Positions 17,241-24,396 of a stretch of DNA of 32,736 nt are shown here, piece after piece; within the stretch, counting starts at the first letter, position 1; every line of letters begins with the position of its first letter. Location of the stretch: contig CASFDQ010000121.1 of assembly GCA_949293385.1 (NCBI GenBank), forward strand, positions 1 to 32,736, read 5' to 3'. A model generated the notes under the pieces. The model ran no database searches and was not told the origin of the DNA. It saw only the letters and a list, made by a program, of their open reading frames with translations. This stretch comes from an uncultured bacterium (GTDB lineage Bacteria > Bacillota > Clostridia > Oscillospirales > Acutalibacteraceae). Position numbers and translations under genes: made by a program.

Positions 17241-18020
17241 ACCGATAAGAGCGTTTACGATATAGGTATTGTTCGCATCCTTGGGGTCTTCGTCGTGGTG
17301 CTTAAGGGTGGCGAGAGAGTAGGAGTTTTTAAGAGTAAATACATAGGTACCTGCTTCGTTTTCACCGATGGTTCCTCCTCCGATGAATCCGCCGAGCTCG
17401 TCACCGTAAAGATAGACGCTTTCTCCCACGTAGCATTGGTCGATAGAACCGTTTGCGCGGGTAACTCTGCCGATAAAGGCGGCGGTAGCATACTTAGCGT
17501 TAGCGGTAATATACGAATCTTCGATTCCGATTCCGCTGATATTGAGGCCTTCGCCGGCGCCGGGGAAAAGGGCTCTGATCAATTTTGATTCGGTCTCAGA
17601 ATAGTCGTTATAAAAAAGGCCGTGAACGACGTTGCCGTTGCCCTTAAAGGTTCCTTTAACGGTCTTACTCTTGTACCAGGTATTGAGAGTCGAGAGGTCG
17701 GTGATCTCAGAGCCGTCGGAGGCCTTGGTCACCGTAGGAACACCGTCGGTTACCGATACCTTCATATCGTTGAGCCAGATATCGTTTAAAAGCTCGTATT
17801 TCCCGTCGGCCGCTCCGCCTGCGTTTATTACCCAGGCAAGCCCGGAGGGCTTGGAAATATCGAGATAGCCGTCACCGTCGAGGTCGGCGGTAGGCTGGGA
17901 CGTGGTCTTATCCCAATAGGTAGCGGTCGTGACGGTTTCTGCGGAAACTATGGTCTGCGGAACGACCGAAACAGACAGAACAAGGGTCAAAACCAACAAG
18001 AATGCGGTAAGCTTTTTCAT
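17193..18020 (-). pseudogene. N-terminal piece of frameshifted secreted protein (signal peptide + GLUG-like unit)
   Basis: A clear Sec signal peptide (MKKLTAFLLVLTLVLSVSVV, cleavage near VSA-E) is followed by the family's repeat opening. That opening reads YWDKTTSQPTADLDGDGYLD, then LLNDIWLNDM, then FKGNGNVVHGLFYNDY. The frame continues well until IGDNWGWKP (about 17231), then runs into seven unrelated residues and a stop. The neighbouring frame continues the homology as GVIENCFAISDTKLVRNG, so one base (probably a C in a CCC run) is missing. The start is supported by AAGGAGATC upstream and a promoter with a direct repeat. The product would be exported and, once whole, linked to a dockerin and two deacetylase domains. 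Confidence 0.82.
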
Positions 18021-18054
18021 AACGATCTCCTTTATAAAAATTTATACTGCTGTC

Positions 18055-18081
18055 ATTATAACACATTGCGTTTTAAAGCAA
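18055..18081 (-). promoter_or_regulatory. extended -10 promoter of the secreted deacetylase gene
   Basis: On the minus strand TATAAT (18060-18055) is preceded by TGT, giving an extended -10. A weak TTGCTT lies 15 bp upstream (18081-18076). A poor -35 plus upstream repeats suggests an activated promoter. Confidence 0.6.
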
Positions 18082-18082
18082 C

Positions 18083-18120
18083 ATTGCAAATCCGCGCATA
18101 AATATTGCAAATCCGCGCAT
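18083..18120 (-). repeat. 17-bp direct repeat, 21-bp period, upstream of the promoter (candidate activator site)
   Basis: ATTGCAAATCCGCGCAT occurs exactly twice on the + strand (18083-18099 and 18104-18120). The copies are 21 bp apart, two helical turns, directly upstream of the weak -35 of the deacetylase gene. Two copies on one DNA face suit a dimeric or tandem-binding activator. Confidence 0.65.
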
Positions 18121-18243
18121 TCGCGGCTGACAGACAGAAAACTCTCCCGAATATATTATAAAGCACTTAAAAGACCATTTCAATTTAATTGTTTTGAACA
18201 CTATTAAACGATTTTAAAGCGAAGCTCATTCTTACGGTATTTC

Positions 18244-18274
18244 AAAAGGCTCCGCACGGTGCGCGGAGCCTTTT
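18244..18274. terminator. bidirectional terminator after ridA
   Basis: AAAAGGCTCCGC (18244-18255) pairs perfectly with GCGGAGCCTTTT (18263-18274), with T-runs on both sides. It lies immediately past the ridA stop codon. The stretch 18121-18243 shows no gene or clear signal. Confidence 0.88.
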
Positions 18275-18275
18275 C

Positions 18276-18650
18276 TTATATTTCTGCTATTACGTCTACC
18301 TCGACGAGGACGTTTTTGGGAAGGGTCTTAACGGCGACGCAGGAGCGGGCGGGCTTTCCTACAAAGTACTTGCCGTAGACCTCGTTAAATGCGGCGAAGT
18401 TTCCCATATCCGAAAGGAAGCAGACGGTCTTGACTGCCTTTTCGATATCTGTGCCTGCGGATTTCAGTACCTCGCAGAGGTTTTTGCAGACCTGCTCGGT
18501 CTGAGCCTCTATTGTGTCGGCTTCAACGTTGCCTGTTGCGGGATTTATAGCGATCTGACCCGAGGTGAATACGAGATTTCCGACCTTTACGGCCTGAGAG
18601 TAAGGTCCGATGGCCTCGGGGGCATTTTTGGTATAAATTTTTTCACTCAT
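18276..18650 (-). CDS. ridA: RidA family reactive intermediate imine deaminase
   Basis: RidA hydrolyses reactive 2-aminoacrylate and related enamine/imine intermediates made by PLP enzymes such as threonine/serine dehydratase. The start is placed at MSEKIYTKNAPEAIGPYSQA because AAGGAG lies just upstream. The longer frame back to 18743 would run through a repeat-like region. The resulting 124 residues are the normal length. Signatures are APEAIGPYSQAVKVGNLVFTSGQI and the active-site region PARSCVAVKTLP with its Arg. The C-terminal VEVDVIAEI is also typical. It is encoded next to ilvA on the same strand, about 310 bp downstream, which fits its role in clearing the intermediate released by threonine deaminase. 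Confidence 0.95.
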   Translation of the reverse strand: MSEKIYTKNAPEAIGPYSQAVKVGNLVFTSGQIAINPATGNVEADTIEAQTEQVCKNLCEVLKSAGTDIEKAVKTVCFLSDMGNFAAFNEVYGKYFVGKPARSCVAVKTLPKNVLVEVDVIAEI

Positions 18651-18662
18651 TTTGGATTCTCC

Positions 18663-18955
18663 TTTTTGCGGGAGGAGCAAGGTCTCGGCTTGCGCCTCGG
18701 TCGGTGCTTCTGCTACGCAGAGGTGTCCACCGGACACCCGCACCCCTCCCCTACGTGTTTAAATTAAGTTTTATGCAAATTTGCGATATCAGCGGTGGGT
18801 CGGAATGTGCGTTCGAGATCCCGCCTACGGCGATTTTGCGTCAATGGGTCATTCTATGCGTAGCACACCGAGGAACGAGGTGGAATCTCATTGTCGCAAA
18901 ATTTCGACAAGCTCAGGATGACACGAACGCGAGGACGTCGCGTCATACTGTAGCC
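18663..18955. repeat. intergenic repeat-like region with hairpins between ridA and ilvA
   Basis: This 300-bp stretch has no gene. It contains GGTGTCC/GGACACC with a 3-nt ACC loop (18722-18738), enclosed by GGGAGG and CCTCCC runs near 18670 and 18750. A second 75-bp unit is bounded by GTCATTCT (18848-18855) and AGGATGAC (18915-18922), an imperfect inverted repeat. The wording recalls dispersed intergenic palindromes of gut Clostridia. I cannot confirm copies elsewhere. No promoter for ridA is evident here. Confidence 0.45.
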
Positions 18956-18961
18956 TGAAAT

Positions 18962-20155
18962 TTATACGAGTTTATAGCCGGCGGCGGTGAGAGCGTCGGT
19001 AATTTCCTTAATATGGTCGAAGTTTCGGGTCTCGAGGACTATACGGAGGAAGCAACCGTTAATATCGGAGCCCTCTCCTGCCCTTTCGTGATGAACCGAG
19101 ATAACGTTTCCGCCCTTATCGGCGATAATGTTGGAAACGCCGCGAAGCTGACCAGGCTTATCCACAAGCTCGACCAGAAGGCTATGGTTCCTTCCCGAAC
19201 GGGAAAGTCCGCGCTTTATGACACGGCTGAGTATTGTTACGTCGATATTACCGCCCGAAACGACGCAGACTACCTTCTTGCCCTTTACGGGAACCTTATC
19301 AAACATTGCGGCGGCAACCGAGACGGCGCCTGCGCCCTCGGCGATCATCTTATGCTGCTCAATGAGGGTAAGAATTGCGGTAGCGATCTCGTCCTCGGTA
19401 ACGGTTACGATCTCGTCAACATATTCCTTTACGTAATTAAAGGTGTTTTCACCCGGCTCCTTAACGGCGATACCGTCGGCTATGGTGGAAACGGTGTCTA
19501 ATCGCTCGATCTTTCCGTCTCTTACAGAGTTATACATACTCGGTGCGCCTGCGGCCTGAACACCGTAGACCTTGACGTTCGGATTAAGCTTCTTTGCGGC
19601 AAGGGCAACGCCCGAAATAAGTCCGCCGCCGCCGATAGGTACGATAATAGCGTCAACGTCGGGCATTTCGTCCATAATTTCGAGGCCTATAGTACCCTGT
19701 CCTGCGATAACGTTTTCGGCGTCGAAGGGATGAATAAAGGTATAGCCCATCTCGTCGCGAAGCTCTAAGGCCTTAGCGTAGGCATCGTCGTAGACACCCT
19801 CTACCATAACGACCTCGGCACCGTAGCCCTTGGTAGCCTCCACCTTGGATATGGGGGCGCCGTCGGGCAGGCAGATGACCGACTTTATACCGTATTTCGT
19901 AGCGGCAAGGGCAACGCCCTGAGCGTGGTTTCCTGCCGAGCAGGCAATAACACCTTTAGCCTTTTCCTCCTCGGTTAGCTGAGAGATCATATAACCCGAG
20001 CCTCTCACCTTAAAGGAGCCCGTGACCTGAAGATTTTCGGGCTTTAGCCAGACGTCTGCATCGGGATTTATTGCGGGGGCTTTGATAAGATCGGTATGCC
20101 TTACGACGTTTTTAAGCACGTGGGCGGCATGATAGACCTTGTCGAGAGTAACCAT
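18962..20155 (-). CDS. ilvA: threonine ammonia-lyase (threonine deaminase) with C-terminal ACT domain
   Basis: This PLP enzyme converts threonine to 2-oxobutanoate and ammonia, the entry to isoleucine synthesis. At 397 residues it is the short form with one ACT domain. The PLP lysine is Lys49 in TGSFKVRG. ACSAGNHAQG binds substrate or cofactor, and the glycine loop GGGG is at residues 175-178. The ACT region starts near LLVELVDKPGQLRGV (about residue 325). Short enzymes of this type are often labelled catabolic TdcB. The isoleucine-specific T-box upstream argues instead for a biosynthetic role. An AAGGAG ribosome binding site lies after the T-box terminator. It is transcribed from its own promoter, just inside the end of serA. 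Confidence 0.95.
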   Translation of the reverse strand: MVTLDKVYHAAHVLKNVVRHTDLIKAPAINPDADVWLKPENLQVTGSFKVRGSGYMISQLTEEEKAKGVIACSAGNHAQGVALAATKYGIKSVICLPDGAPISKVEATKGYGAEVVMVEGVYDDAYAKALELRDEMGYTFIHPFDAENVIAGQGTIGLEIMDEMPDVDAIIVPIGGGGLISGVALAAKKLNPNVKVYGVQAAGAPSMYNSVRDGKIERLDTVSTIADGIAVKEPGENTFNYVKEYVDEIVTVTEDEIATAILTLIEQHKMIAEGAGAVSVAAAMFDKVPVKGKKVVCVVSGGNIDVTILSRVIKRGLSRSGRNHSLLVELVDKPGQLRGVSNIIADKGGNVISVHHERAGEGSDINGCFLRIVLETRNFDHIKEITDALTAAGYKLV

Positions 20156-20182
20156 ATCGTTTTCTCCTTAAAAATAAAATAA

Positions 20183-20207
20183 CGCCTCTATGAAAAACAT
20201 AGAGGCG
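20183..20207 (-). terminator. T-box terminator hairpin
   Basis: CGCCTCTATG and CATAGAGGCG form a perfect 10-bp stem with a 5-nt loop. On the minus strand it is followed by TTATTTTATTTTT. It lies between the T-box sequence and the ilvA ribosome binding site. Confidence 0.93.
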
Positions 20208-20435
20208 AAGAATTAAATAAAATCTCCGTGGTACCACTCTAATTGTTGCATAGCAACCACTTTCGCGTACGTTATTATACGCTTTCCCTTTAACGCAGGT
20301 CTACGGATCACTTACTCGTTTCCTTTCGGCTTTCGGCTCAAGGGTGATCTTTGCATTTTCGTCATATTGCCTTTCACCAAACGGCAACTCTCTGAAAATC
20401 GGGGAAATGCAACCGTCCCTCTCATCGCTTTTGTT
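20208..20435 (-). promoter_or_regulatory. T-box leader, isoleucine specifier (AUC)
   Basis: On the minus strand the leader holds the T-box core AGAGTGGTACCACGG (20240-20226). Stem I includes CGATGAGAGGGA near the 5' end, the conserved CAGAGAG bulge and the apical TGGTGAAAGGC loop. The upper stem TTGCATTT/AAATGCAA and the base pairs AGGG (20420-20417)/CCCT (20344-20341) frame an internal loop on whose 3' side lies AUCA. The triplet AUC (20348-20346) is in the specifier position, so the leader should read uncharged tRNA-Ile. Uncharged tRNA-Ile would favour the antiterminator and switch ilvA on. Confidence 0.92.
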
Positions 20436-20440
20436 AGGTA

Positions 20441-20469
20441 ATTATAACCACAAAATTTAAATTTGTCAA
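20441..20469 (-). promoter_or_regulatory. consensus promoter of the T-box/ilvA unit
   Basis: On the minus strand TTGACA (20469-20464), a 17-bp spacer and TATAAT (20446-20441) form a perfect consensus promoter. The start point falls just before Stem I of the T-box. It lies directly at the end of serA, leaving no room for a serA terminator. Confidence 0.93.
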
Positions 20470-20472
20470 TAA

Positions 20473-21636
20473 TTATTTAATTACGCGAACGCGGATTATG
20501 CCCTCAACGGCCATAAGCTTCTCTTCGATTCCGTCGAATACGGTCTCGACGTCGAGGAGAGAGTAAGCGTAGTCGCCGCGGGAAGCGTTCTGCATATTGT
20601 GAACGTTGATATTCTGCTCGGCAAGAGCGGTAGTGATAGCAGAGATGATTCCGGGGATGTTCTTATGAAGGACGCATACACGGGCATCGGAGGTTCTCGG
20701 CATAGAAACTGCGGGGAAGTTTACCGAGTTTACAACGTTACCGTTTTCGATATAGTCGATAAGCTCGTGAGCGGCCATATAAGCGCAGTTGTCCTCAGAT
20801 TCGGGAGTAGATGCGCCGAGATGAGGAATAGCGGTAACGTTTTCCACGCCGATCATTTCGTCGCTGGGGAAGTCGACAACATAGGAAGCGACCTTTCCGC
20901 TGCCTAAAGTCTCGATCATATCGTCGGAATTAACAAGCTCGCCACGGGCGAAGTTAAGGATGCGAACGCCGTCCTTCATCTGTGCAAAGGCGTCCTTGTT
21001 AACAGAGCCCTTGGTGTCCTTAGTGCAGGGAATGTGAAGAGAGATATAATCGCAGTTAGCGTAGATCTCAGCAAGATCGTCGCAGTATTTAACGGTGCTT
21101 GATAAGTTCCAAGCATTTTTGATAGAGAGATAGGGGTCGTAGCCGTAGACCTTCATACCGAGCTTTTCGGCGGCGTTGGCAACGAGTACGCCGATAGCGC
21201 CGAGACCTACGACACCGAGGGTCTTGCCTAAAACTTCGGGTCCTACGAAGTTACCCTTGCCCTTTTCGACCATCTTTCCGACCTGATCGCCGTTGCCCTT
21301 AAGGGTCTTAGCCCAATCGATGGCGGCGGCAATTTTACGGGAGGAAAGCATAAGTCCTGCGATAACGAGCTCCTTAACGGCGTTTGCGTTAGCGCCGGGA
21401 GTATTGAAAACAACGATTCCCTCTTCTGCGCAACGGTCAACGGGAATATTGTTGACACCTGCACCTGCACGGGCAATGGCGAGAAGGGACTTATCGAACT
21501 CTACCTCGTGAAGAGCGGCAGAACGAACGATAGCACCAACGGGAGCTTCTACCTCGTCACCGATGGTATACTTTTTTGCGTCGAACTCATCGGTTGCGAC
21601 AGAGGATATTTTGTTATAAGTTTTAATGTTGTACAT
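20473..21636 (-). CDS. serA: D-3-phosphoglycerate dehydrogenase
   Basis: This NAD-dependent enzyme starts serine synthesis from 3-phosphoglycerate. Its 387 residues match the short SerA form with a C-terminal ACT domain but no intervening ASB domain. Motifs are GAGVNNIPVD, NTPGANANAVKEL, the Rossmann LGVVGLGAIGVLVA and DYISLHIPCT. The catalytic Arg lies in FARGELVNSDD and the catalytic His in HLGASTPESEDN. The ACT domain starts near CVLHKNIPGIISAITTAL. The GGAGG ribosome binding site and a good promoter are directly upstream. No riboswitch or attenuator is visible, and no terminator precedes the ilvA promoter. Confidence 0.96.
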   Translation of the reverse strand: MYNIKTYNKISSVATDEFDAKKYTIGDEVEAPVGAIVRSAALHEVEFDKSLLAIARAGAGVNNIPVDRCAEEGIVVFNTPGANANAVKELVIAGLMLSSRKIAAAIDWAKTLKGNGDQVGKMVEKGKGNFVGPEVLGKTLGVVGLGAIGVLVANAAEKLGMKVYGYDPYLSIKNAWNLSSTVKYCDDLAEIYANCDYISLHIPCTKDTKGSVNKDAFAQMKDGVRILNFARGELVNSDDMIETLGSGKVASYVVDFPSDEMIGVENVTAIPHLGASTPESEDNCAYMAAHELIDYIENGNVVNSVNFPAVSMPRTSDARVCVLHKNIPGIISAITTALAEQNINVHNMQNASRGDYAYSLLDVETVFDGIEEKLMAVEGIIRVRVIK

Positions 21637-21681
21637 AACGGTACCTCCATACAGTTTAGCGGCCTAAAGCCTATTGATATT

Positions 21682-21709
21682 ATTATATTACTATTTTTGA
21701 AAAAGTCAA
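21682..21709 (-). promoter_or_regulatory. promoter of serA
   Basis: On the minus strand TTGACT (21709-21704) and TATAAT (21687-21682) have a 16-bp spacer. It lies immediately past the stop codon of the eda remnant. Confidence 0.82.
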
Positions 21710-21718
21710 TACGGTTTG

Positions 21719-21943
21719 TTAAAACTTTGTCACATTTGTATACTTTTTGGCGAGTTTGGTAATGCCTTTATAGTCAGAGTTTTGAAGCATTCTCTTATCT
21801 ATTATATTCGAACCGACTCCGAAGCCGCAAACGCCTGCCCCGAGATAGGCTTCCATATTGTTTTCGTCGATACCGCCTACCGCCAAAAGCTTAATATGAG
21901 AAAGAGGTGCTTTTACCGCCTTTACGTATTCGGGGCCCATTAC
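21719..21943 (-). pseudogene. eda: 3' remnant of a KDPG/KDPGal aldolase gene
   Basis: The last 74 codons of this frame (from VMGPEYVKAVKAPL, then LLAVGGIDENNMEAYLGAG, to the stop) match the C-terminal third of 2-dehydro-3-deoxyphosphogluconate/galactonate aldolase. The catalytic Glu and Schiff-base Lys regions are missing. The fragment is fused in frame to the sialidase-like remnant upstream, at about TDKDIEI/TTV. In an intact state it would cleave the kinase product of dgoK to pyruvate and glyceraldehyde-3-phosphate. It is almost certainly non-functional. Confidence 0.72.
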
Positions 21944-22596
21944 GGTAGTAATTTCGATATCCTTATCGGTTATTACGTCCTCTTCGGTAAAGCAGGTAAA
22001 GAGGATCTCCCGTTCGGAAGTTCTTCCAAAGTCGTACGTCAGATATATCTTGCCGTTATGATATGAAGCGTCGGGATAAGAAATATCCTGACGGGTATCT
22101 ATGCATTTCGAATATTTCCAGCTTTTACCGTCGTCCTCCGAAAGCTTTATCGTCATATTGGTTCGGTCGGTCTTATGGTCGTTATGAATCAGCAATACCC
22201 TGCCCGAGGGAAGCTTTTCAACGTAAAGGCGACTGCTCGGAGCGGAAACCTCCGAAAGAACGGGCTCGCTCCAGGTCAGACCGTTATCCTTTGAAATACA
22301 TTCGGCAAAGCCTCCGAGATACGTTCTCGCAAACATTCTTACATCGCCGTTTTCCATTTGTTAAGCCATTCCCTCGTCGAAGGGAGTACCAAGCTTTTCG
22401 GCACCGTAATGATGCTCGTAGGTCTTGCCCTTGTCGTGGGTTATGCTGTAGCCGTAGCGGTAGTTTAACTGATCGTAGGCCAAAAGCAGCCAATCGCCGT
22501 TTTTAAGGAAGGTCGGCTTACAGCGGAGAAATCCCCTATACACGTATCAGGGAGCGGAAAACTCGATATTCTCAGCATCAGGGTCTTCGCAGGTTA
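21944..22596 (-). pseudogene. sialidase-like (BNR/Asp-box) glycosidase remnant with internal stops
   Basis: The conceptual translation shows YRGFLRCKPTFLKNGDWLLL and three Asp-box-like motifs (THDKGKTY, SKDNGLTW, SEDDGKSW). It also contains LPSGRVLLIHN and YDFGRTSEREILF. These are marks of exo-alpha-sialidase-like six-bladed propellers. In the same frame are a TGA at 22549-22547 and a TAA at 22363-22361 (between GMA and QMENGD). The first stop could come from a C insertion and nearby G deletion, because the neighbouring frame reads SAPDT. Both ends are lost into the dgoK and eda remnants. Open pieces are 22361-22543 and 21719-22357. Confidence 0.74.
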
Positions 22597-22821
22597 TCAT
22601 ACCTGAGGCGATGATTTTAGAAACATCCGCCTCAGTAAGACCGTTTTCGGCTAAAAGCTTGCTTATTCCCTCTTTAAGGGCATTTTTAAGCAGAGAGCCG
22701 TCGCCGATGCTTTTTGACGCGCCGACATTATACTTTACTGTTTTAATTATCTTATTATCTTGAACCAAGGCAATTCGGGTATTGGTGGTTCCCGAATCGA
22801 CGCTTATAAACGCTCATTCAT
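22597..22821 (-). pseudogene. dgoK: 5' remnant of 2-dehydro-3-deoxygalactonokinase
   Basis: Correcting one missing base near 22812 gives MNERFISVDSGTTNTR. This is a good ASKHA-kinase N-terminus with the phosphate motif DSGTTNTR. IALVQDNKIIKTVKYNVGAS and IIASGMIT follow, where homology stops and the sialidase-like sequence begins. A ribosome binding site (GGAGGAGAT) precedes the ATG at 22821. A weak promoter with TATAAT at 22844-22839 lies upstream. As written, the ATG frame stops after five codons. The full enzyme would be near 300 residues, so roughly three quarters is missing. Confidence 0.75.
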
Positions 22822-22872
22822 ATCTCCTCCTTCCTATAATTATACATAAAAACGCCAAAAGTAAACTGTTTT

Positions 22873-22906
22873 AAAAAAATCCCTCCCACCTTTTTGGTGA
22901 GAGGGA
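22873..22906 (-). terminator. terminator of the GH20-like gene
   Basis: On the minus strand CCCTCTCACC and GGTGGGAGGG pair (one wobble) around an AAAAA loop, followed by seven T. It lies 5 bp past the stop codon of the GH20-like gene. Confidence 0.92.
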
Positions 22907-22910
22907 GAGA

Positions 22911-24287
22911 TCAGACTTGTTTTTCGGCCCAGCCGGAGGTTTCGTAGGTCTTGCCTTCGGGGGCTACGCGGCGGAAGATGTTGTAGGCGCGGTCGCTTAT
23001 CCCGTCGAACCAGTCTGCGAACTTCGGGTCGCCCCAGGAGCAGAAACCTGCAAACACGATGTTCTGTACGCCCGGGCTTACTATCAGCTTGTTCCAGGTG
23101 GTCTCCATTATACCAAGGCAGCCTTCGGTTTCTGCGGTGCTGACGGCGGCGGGGATATTTTCATGTATCTCCCAAGGGCAACAGATAACGTCAAAGCCGT
23201 ATTCTCTGATTTTTGAGGTGGTTTTCCATGGAGCACTTACCGCGTCATACTGCCAGTCGGCAACGATAAGACGCTTATCAAGCGAGGAAAGAAGTTTCTC
23301 GGCGTATTTCTTCGTCGAATTGCATCCGTAGGCAATTCGCCAAGGGTGATTCGGGTCCTTGGGCTCGTCGGGGAAAAAGGCAGTGCTCAGCAGCATATCT
23401 CCCCAGATGATTCCCCTTCTTCCCTTCTTAGAAAGGTCGTCCTGAACCTCGCGTAGCCAGTCACAAAGCTCGTCAGCTTCGAATTCCATTCCAGCTTCAT
23501 CACAGCCGAGATGGAAATATTCTCCCTCGCCAAGGAGGTCGCAAAGCTCGCTTCTAACGCTTTTAAGGAGGGCTTTTACCTCGGGGTCCTTAAAGTTCCA
23601 GACCCAGCCGTAGCTCTTCGGATAGTAAAGGTGCTCGAGGGCAAGATTTTGGTCTAAAACGGTATGCTTTCCCGCATAGCCCATACGGGCAAGGGCAGCG
23701 TGACCGAGATGCTGAAAGAAGGGTATGACCTCCATGCCAAGGGCGTTTGCCTCATTTGCAAGCTCGCGTATCTCGTCCTTTGTAAAGGCGTTTGGCCAGG
23801 CAAGCTCCTTCAGGGCATCGAGCTTGATCGAGCCCCAAGTCTCGAGAATAACGTGGGTATACTTTGCCATACCGCAGGTACGAATGACCTTGCGGATGGT
23901 GTTCATAGAGTATTCGGGGAAAAGGCAGATATGTATAGCCCTGAAGGGTAGCTTTGCGGCATCTCTAATGCAGGCGGTTTCTATTCTATAATCGTTTTTA
24001 CCGTAGCAGAAGATCATTTCAAGGAGACTTAAAAAGCCTTTTACGGCGGTTTTATAGTCTTTACCCTTAACGTAGGCGCCCTCCTCGGTTACGTTAATAA
24101 CGTATTCGGCATCGCCGATATCGGCAGAGGTGGCGTTACCGACAGAAAAAACGGTATCGTTATCGGTAAAGGTGTATTCCCAATTTACGGTATAAGCGTA
24201 GTTATGCACCGTATCAAGGATGGCAGGGTCGTTGGCCTTTTTGGGCACTGAGATATTCTGATATTCCGCAAGTTTAAAAAAGTTCAT
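22911..24287 (-). CDS. intracellular GH20-like beta-N-acetylhexosaminidase
   Basis: A 458-residue protein when started at MNFFKLAEYQ, which is preceded by a perfect AGGAGG. The longer frame to 24449 crosses the promoter and the upstream terminator and is not credible. Residues 1-110 resemble the small alpha/beta GH20b domain. The TIM barrel follows, with PFRAIHICLFPEY at its first strand, IPFFQHLGHAA, and the catalytic Asp263-Glu264 pair in YFHLGCDEAGM. IIWGDML and the tryptophan-rich strands near LIVADWQYDA come later. GH20 enzymes release terminal GlcNAc or GalNAc by substrate-assisted catalysis. There is no signal peptide, so it would act on imported oligosaccharides. It has its own promoter and terminator, next to the glycan operon. 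Confidence 0.88.
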   Translation of the reverse strand: MNFFKLAEYQNISVPKKANDPAILDTVHNYAYTVNWEYTFTDNDTVFSVGNATSADIGDAEYVINVTEEGAYVKGKDYKTAVKGFLSLLEMIFCYGKNDYRIETACIRDAAKLPFRAIHICLFPEYSMNTIRKVIRTCGMAKYTHVILETWGSIKLDALKELAWPNAFTKDEIRELANEANALGMEVIPFFQHLGHAALARMGYAGKHTVLDQNLALEHLYYPKSYGWVWNFKDPEVKALLKSVRSELCDLLGEGEYFHLGCDEAGMEFEADELCDWLREVQDDLSKKGRRGIIWGDMLLSTAFFPDEPKDPNHPWRIAYGCNSTKKYAEKLLSSLDKRLIVADWQYDAVSAPWKTTSKIREYGFDVICCPWEIHENIPAAVSTAETEGCLGIMETTWNKLIVSPGVQNIVFAGFCSWGDPKFADWFDGISDRAYNIFRRVAPEGKTYETSGWAEKQV

Positions 24288-24308
24288 AATAAGACCTCCT
24301 TTGGTTTG

Positions 24309-24337
24309 ATTATAACAACCTATACGATAATTTGCAA
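24309..24337 (-). promoter_or_regulatory. promoter of the GH20-like gene
   Basis: On the minus strand TTGCAA (24337-24332), 17 bp, then TATAAT (24314-24309). It lies between the terminator of the upstream operon and the AGGAGG of the GH20-like gene. Confidence 0.8.
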
Positions 24338-24362
24338 GTGGACAATTCGAACTAAAAGGTGT

Positions 24363-24387
24363 AAAAAAACAGACGCGTCTGCGTCTG
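24363..24387 (-). terminator. terminator of the glycan operon
   Basis: On the minus strand CAGACGC and GCGTCTG pair around AGAC, followed by seven T. It lies 10 bp past the stop codon of the 1525-residue protein gene. Confidence 0.9.
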
Positions 24388-24396
24388 CTTTTTAGT

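Noticed and set aside
18651-18743. Longer N-terminus for RidA
   Set aside because: The extra 31 residues are encoded in repeat-like DNA and are absent from the RidA family. MSEKIYTKNAP has its own AAGGAG.
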